This document shows positions 1 through 11,927 of a stretch of DNA of 64,000 nucleotides, piece after piece. The notes below the pieces were generated by a model, which searched no databases, was not told where the DNA came from, and worked only from the letters and a program-made list of their open reading frames with translations. Source of the DNA: Phytophthora sp. 'mugwort' (taxonomy: Eukaryota; Oomycota; Peronosporomycetes; Peronosporales; Peronosporaceae). The position numbers and the translations under genes are program-made. Where the stretch lies: assembly GCA_033558025.1 (NCBI GenBank), contig JAUCEF010000018.1:744001-808000 (forward strand), given 5' to 3'. Within the stretch, counting starts at the first letter, position 1. The number at the start of each line of letters is the position of its first letter.

Positions 1-3000
1 AGTCACCTTGTTATGAACGTCAGAGTTCTTAGCCAGACGCTCCGTTCTAGAACTTGGCGAGTTTATAATCAAGGCTGGCACGGTCTAGGTTTGACTTCTG
101 CTGCCCCCTTGGTCGTTTGGTATTTACCTCATCAGAATCCGCTACATTAACTACCGCTGGTCACAGCCCTGAACTAAAATTATGTTCCATGGCACAAGAG
201 CTTCGATTACATTTGTTAGGCGTTCGCTTTTCTTGAATCCCTGAACACCAAACACCCCATTGGTCAGACTCCTTCAAACCTTCCAACATTGAATGAGCTT
301 GAATATCTCACTCTTCGATCCGACTTGTATAATTCAATGACTTCATGCTCAATGTCGTAAACGGCGCGACCACTTAGCTCTAACGCGGTTATGCGAGCAT
401 GATTACCTACGAATTTTGACACTGGTGCCGCAAAGGTCTGGAATCGGCACCTTAGAGATTTTAGAGCATGCTTTCAGACGAAGATATCTTAAGCACGGAT
501 AATGGCTTCGAAGACTTCTTTGACGTGACCGTAAATACCTATTCCACCGTCACCACTTATTCTGAGCCAAGCTTCACACAGAGACTAGTAGGGTAGTGAA
601 CTCCCCGTACTCTCATCGTCGACACGGACTTGTTGCTGTGTGTCGGAATTGCAGCCGTCCGCGCAGACTGGTGTCTGCTGGTCGGGACGGTGCCGACTGC
701 GCGGACTTGCTGCTTCTGCTTGAGAGGGTGGCCGTCCGCACACGGACTTGGTTCTGCAGTTGGGAGGACAAGCGCTTCCGAAAAGCTCCTTCATCCTATT
801 GCTATTTTCTCTGGCAAACATAGCAGCAGAAATAGCTTTGTGACTGAGGTGCTATTTTTAATTTAGCGTTTGCATTGCGTTGTCCCCATCTGCTCCTATT
901 TGACTGTCAAATTTGGCATTTAGCAAGCGTTTATCACGACCAGTGCAAGGGAACGGAGAGGAAATGCTTAAACGGCCGAGAAATCCAAACGAATGCCTGC
1001 GCCGTACCGGTAGCAATTTCCCACCTTTTCCCATTGTGCGAAATGGAATGACCTAGAGAAAAGGGGCAAAACCAGATTTTGTCATCCCTGCTCCCCACCC
1101 TCAAGTGAAAAGATACGGTCTCAGGATTATACGTACCGAGTAGCATTGGTTGTGTCATACACTTTGTTTAACCATACAGCTCCAACAGGCCAATAGCAAC
1201 CTCGCCTGAGCGCGCCCGCGCATCCTTGTTATGACATACAGGTTCTGCAAACCAGCCATTTTTTATGCATCGCAGCCAGGGTTCCTTCATTTCGCAACAC
1301 CGATTTGGCCACCAAGCCTTGCAAGTTTTAAACGGAGGCCTCGAATGTCGGGAGGGGTCGAATTGCGAAGAAGCAATCAATGTCAGCATATACTGCTGCT
1401 CACAAGTTAAAAGTCCTCAAGCATTTTGACCCGCACAATAACATCGCGGCTATAATACCAAGTTTTATTCTAGCCTACCTGGTAAGTAATTCCACAGCAT
1501 GCGTGTCCTAACCTACTCGTGGCCATAGTCATTGCATAAGATTGTCGCTGTATCTGCAGAACCCCGATAAGTCAAAAAGACATGGTCGCTCTAGCGGCAT
1601 GGCTACTGCACTGTCATTACCGGTGGAGCTCAAGCTGGTTCAGCGGGTTAGCGGTCAAGGCGGCGATTGCGTGCTCGTCACGTCCACGATGCTGAAACAG
1701 TAAGCCTTAGCAGAATCAGATACTGCGGACGTTGGGTGTTTCCGTGCGTCGTGGAGCTGGCAGCACATTAAAGGGTAGGCTTCTGCTGTGCTAGCGCTTC
1801 GTGCCAAAAAGCGACAGGGGCAGCTCCGTCCCCGGAACCCGCTCCAATTGCCGAAGCCTTTGCGAAAGTGGTGTACAAGAGAGGCCTTAGTATTGGCGTC
1901 GCCAAAATTTACAACGATGTATTACATGAAGCTGTTGCTTAACCATGTGAATTTGTTAGCGATGGGTCTGCAGTTTGCTAACTGTGCATTGTGAATATTT
2001 GGCCAAAAGAACTGAGAGCTAAGAACGGAATAAAGACTGTGTGGGTAAAGTATGGCGATAAAGAGAAAGAGCGGCTCTACGTTTCGGGGAGTCTGACGGA
2101 AACAAGTTCACGCCCTACGTGGTTTCGAAGTCTGCCCATCTCAAAGGCCCAAAACCCAATAAAAACTCTTCTACTTCGCAACGGTTTTGACATCCACCTT
2201 TGAGAACCAATCTCAAAGCCTAGAGCGATACAGTTCGCAAGTTCATGGTAACGGAAACGGTAAGCCAGCTCTAATCTTTATGAACGGCTTCCCTACTAAC
2301 TATGCGTGTTTGCTTTGGTATACAGGCTAGTGAGACTCAAATCTAACCGTGGTGTAGCTTTGTTTCCAGCTTGGCACCCGTCAAACGCTTGAAGCATCTG
2401 TGCTCCTCCTGCTCGACGACTTCTTCGGCCAATTGGACGGACGAAGGCGACGACTATGCTAAGGCGGTCAACGTCAAGTAACTGCAAAACGCTATCACCG
2501 CGTCCCATCCCGCAGAGGTCGAGACGGTCCGTCAAGACGAGGCTGTGCAATGCATTAATCTAACGGCTCAACTGGCTGCTCGCGTTTCCGGCCTGCGGGT
2601 CAAGCTAAACCTCGCTGATCATACCCGGTTGTGTGAGTGGTTTGCTGCTGCCTGTAGTGAAGTGGCGTGGCCTCGTTGACAATCGGAACTGGGGTTCGCC
2701 ATTGTTGCCTGACGCAGCGCGATCAAAATGTATCCTTCGTACGGAAGGGTAGAAGCGGTCCAACGACGAAGTTTTCAAGCTATGCTCTATTAATAAAAGC
2801 GTGCAACAGTTTAGTCTAGAAAACGACTTTGATGATCTTTCCCGTGGGCTCAAGACGGCCATAAAACTACGTTTTGCTTTCGTTGTTTCATCGGTACTGC
2901 ATTTAGCCGGTCACACTTCTACATCTTTGCCAGTCCAAAATGGCCACAGTGCAGAGCGAAGTGGACAGATTTAAAAAATTAGGTTATAAAAATCAAAGCT

Positions 3001-4259
3001 GAATTTTAGAAAATGAAAACATGAAATTATGTCCAGAGCAATATGGACTTACTCCAGACCAAAGTGGTTCAGGTGCCGTATTGCATTTCTTCGCTTGGCA
3101 GCAATAACAGCATAAGGGGAGTGGCGAGCCAGTCGGTTGACGAGGTGCAGGTCCATGCATGCAAGCAGTGCTCAGCCGCCTCTCCAGGAGCTGCATCCTA
3201 CGCTCTTATATCAGCCCCCAAGGTGCGTCGCCGAGGTGGAGAGCGAGATAGATTAGCTTTAATTCGGTCCTGTAGTACGCTGAAACGCCCTATATTGATA
3301 CGTTAAAGTCGGACGCGTCGTATCCTGCAGTTGTGTTAGTCTACAATATACATGTCTAGTAGAGAGGGGGTTTCCTCTACGTGCTCTACCAGGACCGCCT
3401 CCATGTTTGGCGTGCACTTGGTAGCCCCAGACGCACCCGCCTCTTTTGCTTTAACTGCGGGTGTCCGGTGGGCTTCGGTGACGAGGATCCCATTGTGGCG
3501 CGCCGCCAGCTGCCAATCCTGCCCGCTGAAAGGCATCGAGTACGCGCGTTCGCTCGGCGAGCGTGTGCTTTGGATGACTGAAATCAGGCTAGCCACCGCT
3601 TTGCCTGTGGCATAAATCCACTTTGCTCTAAACTCGACATTTAGTGAATAATCCCGATTTTTAATGCTACTTCGAATACTTCACGCCACTTTGCTCTATG
3701 CTGTGGCCATTTTGGAGTGGCAAAGGTGTAGTCTCTGCACCGCAGATCGGATGTATGTGGTATTCCATTTAGCCGAATTTGAGAACTTAGACGAACAAAG
3801 TCGTGCATGGAAATCTCGTGCTTCGCTGCGTACCGAATTCCCTATTTCAAACTCTATGCCAAGAAAACTCTTGCCAGGAAGTAGGCAGAATTGATTACCG
3901 TTGTCAAATAGGACAACTTTTAAAACTACATTAAAATGCGTCCACGAATCCATTCTGCAGGGCTGCACAGTAAACTACGGAAAGCACACAACGAATGGGT
4001 AGCTTCACACATAAATGTGGCCGGACACAGTTCAACAAATTGATTAGACAGCACTTTGCGAACCCTAACATTATAGCCTTACAGCCAATGGCCGATCTAT
4101 CTTTTTGTGGATTACAACCAATCGAACAAGTTCATTTGAGTGGAATAGACGGAGGGGACAGTCAAAAAGAGAGGAGCGAGAAGGGAAGAACACGGCGGTC
4201 GATCCAACGACGGCGACAGCTGAGAAGCGGAGCAGCGCGTGTCAGATACGGAGGGAGGC
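1..4259. other. Gene-poor, decayed repetitive DNA
   Basis: I see no intact gene here. Short open stretches occur on both strands but none exceeds about 100 codons with recognisable content. Near 1815-1945 (+) a stretch of about 40 codons reads like an old coding remnant ending in a stop, but I cannot assign it to a family. Around 630-760 a loose repeat of the words GCCGTCCGC and CGGACTTG is visible. The stretch is best read as eroded transposon sequence, in line with the recognisable relics just downstream. That reading is inference from context. Confidence 0.5.
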
Positions 4260-5223
4260 GTCGGAGGCAACCATGCCACGCAAGCTACAATTGAACGAGG
4301 TTGCGGCAGGCGTAAGTATCAGCGACGGAAACGAGTTCCTGTAGATGCTTAAGACTTTCAAGGTAGCATGCAGTCAACCCAGTACGCGCTCCATTAGCAC
4401 AAGCGCATTGCTGCATTCTATGCAGTACATGTTGTTGGTGTGTGTTTCGGGGAAGTGCGAGGAATACGCGCCGACAATTAAGTGCCCTTGGCGCGGAAAA
4501 GTGTTGATATGCGAGCGATCAAATACCATGGCGATTTTTGAGATCGTAAAATGTACGACCAGTTTACGATTGCGGCAGACACGCGTAAGAATGTGGTACC
4601 GCTTCGACAAAATGAGTTTTGTAATGGCTGGCTCCGCAAGATCTAAAACCAGGACGGATTCGCAACGCCTTGAAATCAAAATGCAACTACCTGAGGCTGT
4701 CGCACCCCACACTTGATATGGTGTAGAACCTGGTGAACTACTATTCCCGCACGACACTTGGTAACAACGATCGCTTCAGTAAAATCGTGAAGACGGTTAA
4801 GGACGCAGCATTTACGGACCAGCATGTTTGGATGGTATCGGATGATTACAACAAACCGATTGTTGGCAACGGATCGGATACGAAGCCTTTTTTAGTGGGC
4901 GTGACGTCGCGTACGCTGATGAAGCGTCCGGACTGAGACCCAAGATCGTTCATCTTGCACATCTATGCCACGTTTAAGCTGAATCAAGTTAGCTATCCAG
5001 TGCTGGTAGTTGGAATGTCGGACCGCCAGTATCGATTTCGTTTGTCAGTGATGTTAGTGCTCTCCCAGGTTGTGGAGGGTATGTACACCGAGGCTTTAGC
5101 CGCATTCCGGTGCGTGTTTGCTGCTGTTACTAACAAACCACTGAGGGTTTGCCACGTGACGGACGACGCAGATGAAGCTCACAAAGGTCGACAGCAACGA
5201 GGATTCGTTTTAGACCCTACCTA
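4260..5223 (+). mobile_element. Mutator-like (MULE) transposase relic
   Basis: Translated pieces in more than one frame resemble the MULE transposases common in Phytophthora. A helical segment (VNYYSRTTLGNNDRF, about 4731-4775) is followed by the start of the DDE domain, with the word ATFKLNQVSYPVLVVG at about 4964-5015 and a continuation to the stop near 5223 that includes VVEGMY and VTNKPLRV. In active members the first catalytic Asp sits directly before ATFK (DATFK/DATYK). Here it reads YATFK, so the first catalytic residue is lost. A stop codon (TGA at about 4934) and frame changes near 4640-4740 confirm that it is dead. The N-terminal part from 4260 is less certain. No terminal inverted repeats were recognised. 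Confidence 0.65.
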
Positions 5224-5437
5224 AAATTTATATGCCCAGAACCACCGAGTCGAACGAGTTTTAATGGTAGGTGTAACAACAGATTCTAACGAGCGCTTTT
5301 TTTTAAAATCGCTGTTGACTCAGCTCCTATTAAAGAGTATACCACACCTTATAAAGAGCACGAAAACAATTTACTGAAACATTTTCTAATGTTTTAGCCA
5401 ATCAAATGCGGTATATATTAGAAATTTAGGTTTTAAT

Positions 5438-6970
5438 GGAGCCATCCTCCTCCACTTCTTCCTCCTCTTTCTCCTCATCGGAGGACGATTCCTCGCGCGC
5501 ATCCGTGGCTTCGAGATGCTCCTTCAGTTGCACCTGTTGCTTGTTTGCTGCGTCGATGCATCCTTGTACTGTTGAAGACTGTGGCTAGCGAAAGCTCGCT
5601 CAAGTTCGTGGTCGAATGTCTGCAAATTTGGTGTTTGTGGAATATTGACAGCCGGCTTCACCCTTTACTATTGCCCATACAAGCTCTATAGGCTGAAGAT
5701 CAGAATGATATGGCGGTGTAAACACAACGTCGTGGCCCGTAGCCCTTGCTTTGCTGACGATAACAATAATTACATTTTTCTGAATATGAGCTGACAGCGA
5801 CTTCCAAAGCATAGCCTTTGTTGCATTTTCAGGAACAGGCAGGCCGTATTCCTTCATCGAGTCGAGCATGTTTGACCGCTTGCTATCCTGTTTGGGAGTT
5901 GATTTCCGGAAAGACTTTGTGGTACTTAGCATTATCCATAACGATAATACAGTTCGTAATATCATTGTTTGCCAGTGCAACAAGCAACTTATGCATCCAG
6001 CCGACAGAGTATTCATGGCAACATTACTTGAAAAATGTTCTTTTTTATATACAATAGCAAATAGCCATTATAGTCAGCCTTCGGGTGCGCTCGTCATCGC
6101 TGACGCTGCGATCCTTATCAAGGATGGCTGCGATAAAGCACGAGCGCCTCCCCTTGTGCTTTTCTTTGACGTATTCGTCATCTGTTGGGTCGACTAGTGA
6201 ATCGTTGTGTCGGGCGTAATGCTGATGGATGTAGCTTTCGTCCATGTAAACAATCCGTCAAGAAGCACCCTTGGCGCTAGTCATTAGCCGTATGTACTCA
6301 GCCCTAGCGACATCATTCGCTGGAGATAGTCGTAAGCTCTTGCCCTCGTGGGCACCTCGAATGTATCCATTTTTCTCCAAGAAACGCTGCACGGTACGCT
6401 GTGCAAAATTCGTGCTGTCGCGAGAGGCAGTATCAACGACAATATAATCTGTCTCAGCAAAACAAAATGCATAACATCCTTCGCTGTTGTTCTAGTCCTC
6501 GTCTCACACCGGCTACGTATGAAAACACGGACTGCATTATTTATGGTTGCCGATCTGGGCAGACGCGTCATGTGGTCGCCACGATATCCAGGCGGAGCGG
6601 CTACAAGAACAGTTCCATGCGTACGAAAAGTAGACCATACCTCGCCAACTGTTCTGTTGGAGCGACCAAGCAGCCGAGCGATTTTGTTCGTAACAGACTC
6701 TTTTCTTGGTATTACAGCGTGATCTGCCCGAAAGCTGGCATGGAGAACGAGAATATCCAATTTTTCTTCTACAGTAAGAGCTCTACCACGAGCAGCCTTC
6801 ACGAATGTGATTGCTTGGGCCGCCTCATGGTCTTCACAGCGAGCTTTTTTGGCTTGGCGCGACTTGCTCAACGCCATCCGCGGTGTCGACAGCTGGAGTT
6901 GAAATGTTGGCTTTCCATCCGGCAAACCTATTTTTGACTCCGATTTACGCGAGAGAAAAAAAACGATCAC
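5438..6970 (-). mobile_element. Tc1/mariner-like DDE transposase, degenerate
   Basis: Read on the minus strand, the pieces run in the order of a Tc1/IS630-type transposase. An N-terminal helix-turn-helix region (about 6800-6640, with KIARLLGRSNRTVGEV) is followed by the first catalytic Asp in MDESYIHQHYARH (about 6245), the second in VMDNAKYHKV (about 5945-5915, in a shifted frame), and the Glu in PYHSDLQPIELVWAIVKG (about 5705-5655). The end is an acidic tail rich in Asp, Glu and Ser (about 5560-5440). All three catalytic residues can still be seen, but several frameshifts separate them, so no intact protein is made. I could not identify terminal inverted repeats or a TA duplication. The family call is firm; the boundaries are approximate. 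Confidence 0.75.
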
Positions 6971-7411
6971 CTCTATTCTTGAATATATTAATCGGAATAC
7001 AGTGTAGTAGGTTGTTATAATCAGTACGTCAAACAGGTTATTATTATAGTCTGAAATGCCTCAAGGGTTGCGACTAAAACAAAAGAGTTATGTAGCTTGG
7101 CAGGGTTTGCGATATGAACGAAGGGCTTTACCGCATAGCCAGTCAGCTGGCTTTTATTGACGTCCTGAAGCAGCAGGTCGATCGGTGAAGCATCGCCGCA
7201 CCTACGCTACAACGCATTCTCGTTGCTGTCAAGAACCGAATTTGCACTGGAAGACAAACTCGACTATTGTATAGGGGATTTCTATTGGCCCCATACAAAG
7301 ATCAAGTCTAACTTTGTCGATCTTCCTGCGCACGTGGCAGCCCCTAGATAACTTGGCCAGGTCGCGCTCGCCCTTTGACTTCTTACCCCCCCCCCCATCA
7401 AGATCCCGCTA
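6971..7411. other. Non-coding gap between transposon relics
   Basis: No recognisable coding sequence. It includes a homopolymer C run at about 7387-7396. Probably the flank of the Tc1-like element and the start of the inverted Gypsy fragment. Confidence 0.35.
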
Positions 7412-7857
7412 TTGGAGGTGGCAAGCATCGTAAAGGACAATACCAACTCCGATATGGAGCAAGGACACCCTCAAGAAGGAACAACTCTGGATTCTGTATT
7501 ACATTACGGATCCACACGGTCTACGCAAGAGCTCAAGATAAAACTGACACCGGATCCCGTGCGTAGGAATACCCGCGCGGATCCATCCCCGCCAAGTCCC
7601 CACAACGACGTCCAAGGCCCACCAGTGCGCATCTCGTGTCAACGAGAGAGCAGTACCAGCCCGCCGACGGGTACACAAGGCGAACCACTCAGCAACAACA
7701 CGGCCGTCGGAGTATCCCCTCCGTTAGTCGGTGTCTGGGCGCAGTGCGTGTGAGTTGAGATCCTACTGAATTTCAGCGGATCCGCTCCATTACATAAACA
7801 CCCACCACAGGCTCGCGATCAGGATCAAATGATGGAGGATCGGAGTAGTCGCGATCA
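7412..7857 (+). mobile_element. Inverted gag-side fragment of a Ty3/Gypsy element
   Basis: The plus strand here, from about 7560 to 7830, resembles the minus strand of the larger Gypsy relic at about 12,060-11,800. Shared words include GACGTYCAAG, CCTCCGTTAGTC and the run CAGCCCRCCGACRGGTAYAC. It encodes an open stretch of about 113 codons (7412-7753) matching the gag 5' side. It ends at a T-rich run (7858-7872), where the opposite-facing element begins. I read it as a second copy of the same family, joined head to tail-end in inverted orientation. The similarity was judged by eye. Confidence 0.5.
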
Positions 7858-8350
7858 TTTTTTTTTTTTTTTCAGTGCCTCAAAAGCCTTATCTGCTTTC
7901 GACCACCTTTCGTCAGACACAGGCAGGTTCGACACTTCTGCATCTGACCGTCCCTTGCTTAACTCTTCCAGACCCACGATCTCGCGGCTGGCGATTTCGG
8001 GATCTGAACTGGGAGATCCGTGATCCACGATTCGGCGAAGGTCCTGGCGTTTCCTCAGCTCGGCAAAATCTACCTCTCGCAACTCGTACAGCACCGCCGC
8101 GTAGGTCGCATATTCTTCAATAAAGCGGTCAAACTTCCAGGGACGACTGCATGGATCGGAGTGACTTGGGGAAGGGTAGATCCGTCAGTGCCTTCAAGTC
8201 CTTAGGGTACGCCTCCAAACCATTGCTTAATGCTGGTGTCCCAGATAATCAACTTTGTGCAGGTCTCAGAAGCTCTTCACCACATTGATCGAGGTTCCAC
8301 TTAATACACGCCTCCAGCAGATTGTCTACCAGATCACACAATCCATCCCA

Positions 8351-8956
8351 TCATCCGGTGGTTACCAGGATATCATCGATGTAGGATCTGCGCCCCAACA
8401 CTGAGGGTCGACCCGGATCTTCGGGCTCTCCAGCTTCAAACAAATCTGCGAGGCCTTCGGAGTCACCAGATCGCGAGATCGGCATGAACCCGCAAAGCGC
8501 GTTGTACACCAGCCGTTGATAGAAATGGGGAGCGTTCTTAATACCAAAGGGCATTCGATTCCACTCGAACAGTCCGAAGAGCGTGATAAAAGCCGAGATC
8601 GCACGAGCTCGATCTGTCATCGACACCACCCAGAAACCACTAGCTATATCCAGTGAACAGTACCACAACACGTTGTCTAGATCCCCGAGTAGATCGTTAA
8701 TCAGAGGCATCGGGTAGACCATCAGTCGAGTAAGGCCGTTAACCATTCGGTGTGTGTGTATCAATACACAGCGTGTATCAACCCCATTCTTCTTGATGAT
8801 CACGACAATTGGAGACGCCCACGGGAGGTCGAGTGTCATATGATCCTGGCCTTCAGTAATCCCTTGAGCAGGTCCGAGTCCTTCGCACGAAATTGGAACG
8901 CCACCTTGCGCACACGTTGAGCTATCGGTTTCGCATTGCCGACGTCGATGTCGCAT
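8351..8956 (-). pseudogene. Reverse transcriptase fragment of the Gypsy element
   Basis: This is the longest intact piece of the element: about 200 codons covering the RT fingers and palm. The catalytic Asp of motif A (SLDIASGFW) and the YIDD pair are present. The conserved LCIDYR-type word of the family is altered to a CVLIHTH-like reading. The normal upstream sequence (LLKGLLKARII) lies in another frame at about 8,880-8,836, so a frameshift separates them. Classification as Ty3/Gypsy rests on the spacing of these motifs and on the upstream protease. Confidence 0.8.
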
Positions 8957-10685
8957 ACAACACTACGTGCTGTAGGGGGCAATGCGTTACCCTTTCCAAT
9001 CAAGAGGTGTCGCTTCCACCAAATCATTTGACGCAGGAGTTCGATCTCCTCCGGGGTGCTGAACTCTGGATCGCCAACCTGGATGTGATCAATCGTCACC
9101 TCCTCCGTCGTGACGCTCACTTCAGGAGTATCGCCATTTCAGTTTGAACATCCTCTGCAAGCAGATCACCGCTTTCATGATAGTGGACCAGGTCGTCCTC
9201 AGCTGTCTCCACCGGCGGTCTTTGATCCGGTAACTCACATTCTGATCTTGATCCCGCCTTGGCTTCCAGATCGTGATCCGCCTGAGCCCCTCCCCCACCC
9301 ACCCCACCCCGCAGGATCTTTAGCCTGACTTTGTGGCTCCGCCTCTGTATGAACCATATCATGGTCTTCTCGCATGCATGCCGGCCCAACGGGTGCGATC
9401 GGGGATGGGGCATGACTTTCAACATCCTACTTGAAATCCAAGGGTGGTTCACAAGATCTCTGTATCATATCAGATAATCTGTCCATAGCGTCTGGTTTGC
9501 TTCCGCTGGCCGACTTGTCCCACCGCGGCTGACGATTAATGTCTCCAGTCTCAGCTTGATCCGCCTTTGGCGCGTTCAAGATCCACCTGTAATTTGCGCG
9601 ATATTGCCTCTTTGAGGTATTGCACGCGGGGTGGGGTATGTCGACCGCTCTATCGCAGGCCCCAACACCTCTTCTAATGGCTCGGAGGTCGTAGACCCCT
9701 GGTCGACAGTAGCTTCAAGGGATAGAATTTGCCATTCCATGAGCGACGAGATCCAACCGAAACAAAACCTCTGAGACGTGGGACTCGATCCGCAGCCAGC
9801 CAAATCGCGATTTTCTCGTCGCTCTGCAGTATCAACTTCTTTTCGATGATGTTGGTGATCTTCAGATATCGCGCTCTACCTGGTCCTCCTACAACCGTTG
9901 GGACCCAGCGTTCACCTCGGGTGACCCACCGTTGGCCCACCGGTCGTTGTAGAGCTGACGGCGGCCACTCAGCTGGACCTTGATCTCATCAGGTAGGAAA
10001 ACTGATCCATCCGCCAGGTCCACCGGCAGACACCATGAAGTTCATACCCAAGATCGCCTCTTACCCAGACAGATCGCCGACCCAGATATCAAAGAGATAC
10101 AGAGCGATCCAGCAGCGTAGTCTTGATCCGCGTTCTTCCTTCCGTTGTATACACGTTGTCACCAATCCCAGCACATTCTTAGCCTGACCCGTGTCGATAT
10201 AGCACCCAACCTTACGAGCAAACCGGTGTCCACATGGACATGGACACCTCGGCACCTGTATCTAAGAGTATGTTCGCCCTCTCATTGTTGTTCTTGCCGG
10301 TCAACTTGGCTTGGCGAAACCACTTGCCCGGCGAATGATGTTTCCAATACCCTCGGGACTCTTCAGGTAGGAGATCGAAGGATCCCATATTGCCGGATCT
10401 GCGGTATTCACTAACACGGGGCAGATTTGGGACCACTTCACCATCTACTGGCCTAAACCAGTCGTCACTCTCTCGTGTTGCTTCCAATAGGCTCGTGGTT
10501 CTCCAGAATGAAGATCCAGGACCATTTCCGCGTCGGATCGGCTTAATTCGTCAGGTTGATGAAGACTTGATCTTAGCAACACGATTCTCATGCAAATTAC
10601 ATGTGTTATCGTGTCTGACCTCCTGCTAAATTGATCTACCGACGGTTTGTTCACAAATGCATAGTTGCAATGCCTAAAACGAGCG

Positions 10686-10713
10686 GCTCGTACCGGATTC
10701 GAACCCGGCGAGC
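10686..10713 (-). other. Hairpin directly after the gag stop codon
   Basis: Three nucleotides after an in-frame TAG (10719-10717, minus strand) that ends the gag-like ORF lies a GC-rich hairpin. GCTCG-CCGG pairs with CCGG-(TA bulge)-CGAGC around the loop GTTCGAAT. The loop and flank also match a tRNA B-box (GGTTCGAATCC). See the findings for possible meanings. Confidence 0.55.
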
Positions 10714-11927
10714 GTCCTAGTTCAATATCTTCTCCGCCATAGCAGGTAACATTCTAGCATGCTTCGTCGGGCTGTACCAGTGGCGAATCTGGTTGTAGAA
10801 CGCTTCCATAGGGCATTTGCCTATGTCGTGGAGTTCTCCACACCCACGGCAGACGAAGAGGCAATGATCTACCGGATGTCTGCGCTTGCCGCTCTTCTGG
10901 TATGTCAGACGCTTCCAACAACCGAGATCCGAGTGCTTGCGGGATCCACGGTGCAAACACCGGTTGCGCTCCGATCCGTCGTAACGGGTATGGGATCTAG
11001 GATCCAGAGGTGGTCGATCGGCGGCGATCAGGCCTTGGTGGACTTGGTGTTGCGTCCGCGGTTCGCCTCCGGTAGAACGAGGCGCCTCTTCAGCTGAAGC
11101 CAGGTAGATCCGGCGAAAAATCGCCTTCAGTGTCTGACTCGTCCGACTCAATGGCAGATCCGGAATCTGAACTCTGGACCTGCTGGATGGCTCGAACTGC
11201 TCTCTTGGCTGGCGCCGTTGGCGCAGATGCAGGAGCCTTTTGGTGGTACTTGGATCGAAAGGCGGATCGTTTCTGCTGTCCCTTTAACATTCCGATCTTC
11301 TTCAGCTTCACTGGATCTTGGCGTAGGAACTCACGCAAGATCTGCGGTGATAGGCGTATTCCATTGAATCTTCCGTCTAGACTAAGGAGACACCAGCATG
11401 ATCTTCGGCTTCCGACTGGCGCCTTCATCTTCTTCCACGTAGCTTTGATCTTCTTTTTTGGCATCGATCTTGGGGCTAACGGGGTTGGGGTAGCGAACAC
11501 ATTGGGTTCAGGCTTGGCTTTCCGCTCAGTGTTCAGCAGAGCTCGATTCGCATCGAAATCTGCGGGGGCCCACGAAGGGACCTGGAGAGAAATCGAGGTT
11601 TCACTTCTAAAACCGGATCCGGGTCGCCCTCTCGTCTGTCGACAGAGCTCCTCCCAGAACTCTGCCGATCTGCGGGTCTCGCTTCATTCAGCGGCGTCAT
11701 CGTCGACCCGATCTCTGATGACGCTTGTTCCACTGGTTCAATTTTCATTGCACATCTTCTTCTGCGGACTCACGGTGGAATCCGGAGTCTCCAAGAGATC
11801 CGGGCACGCGCACCATTGTGGTGTAGCGGGATCGGTCAAAACTGGTTAAGACCGGATCCGGCTTCCCAACAGCGCCGAGATACAGACTAACGGAGGGGCT
11901 GCTCCAATGATCCGTGAACAGCTGCAC

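Larger units (their letters stand above)
7855..11927 (-). mobile_element. Truncated Ty3/Gypsy retrotransposon (gag-pro-RT)
   Basis: On the minus strand, gag-like sequence starts near 11,927 and carries a zinc-knuckle-like CRGCGELHDIGKC at about 10,850. An aspartic protease core, LLDTGAEVS, follows at about 10,250. Reverse transcriptase spans about 8,960-8,350 with PWASPIVVIIKKNG, YPMPLINDLL, SLDIASGFW, MPFGIKNAP and the YIDD box. The thumb and the start of RNase H follow to 7855 (AALYELREVDF-type word, then AFEALKK). RNase H beyond that point, integrase and a 3' LTR are missing, because the element stops at a T-rich run. Frameshifts lie near 8,850, 9,120 and between the gag and protease parts. 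It cannot move on its own. Confidence 0.85.

Noticed and set aside
585..866. Overlapping short frames on both strands with repeated CGGACTTG words
   Set aside because: The repeat is loose and the frames are a side effect of GC-rich repeated sequence.
1788..2203. Two small open frames on the plus strand
   Set aside because: Overlapping short frames in decayed sequence with no family match.
4105..4344. 79-codon frame ahead of the MULE relic
   Set aside because: Could be part of the MULE N-terminus, but I find no diagnostic word, so it is not called as a gene.
10686..10760. Complete tRNA gene on the minus strand
   Set aside because: The B-box and an A-box-like word are present, but the T stem has mismatches, the A-B spacing is short and no matching acceptor or anticodon arm can be formed.
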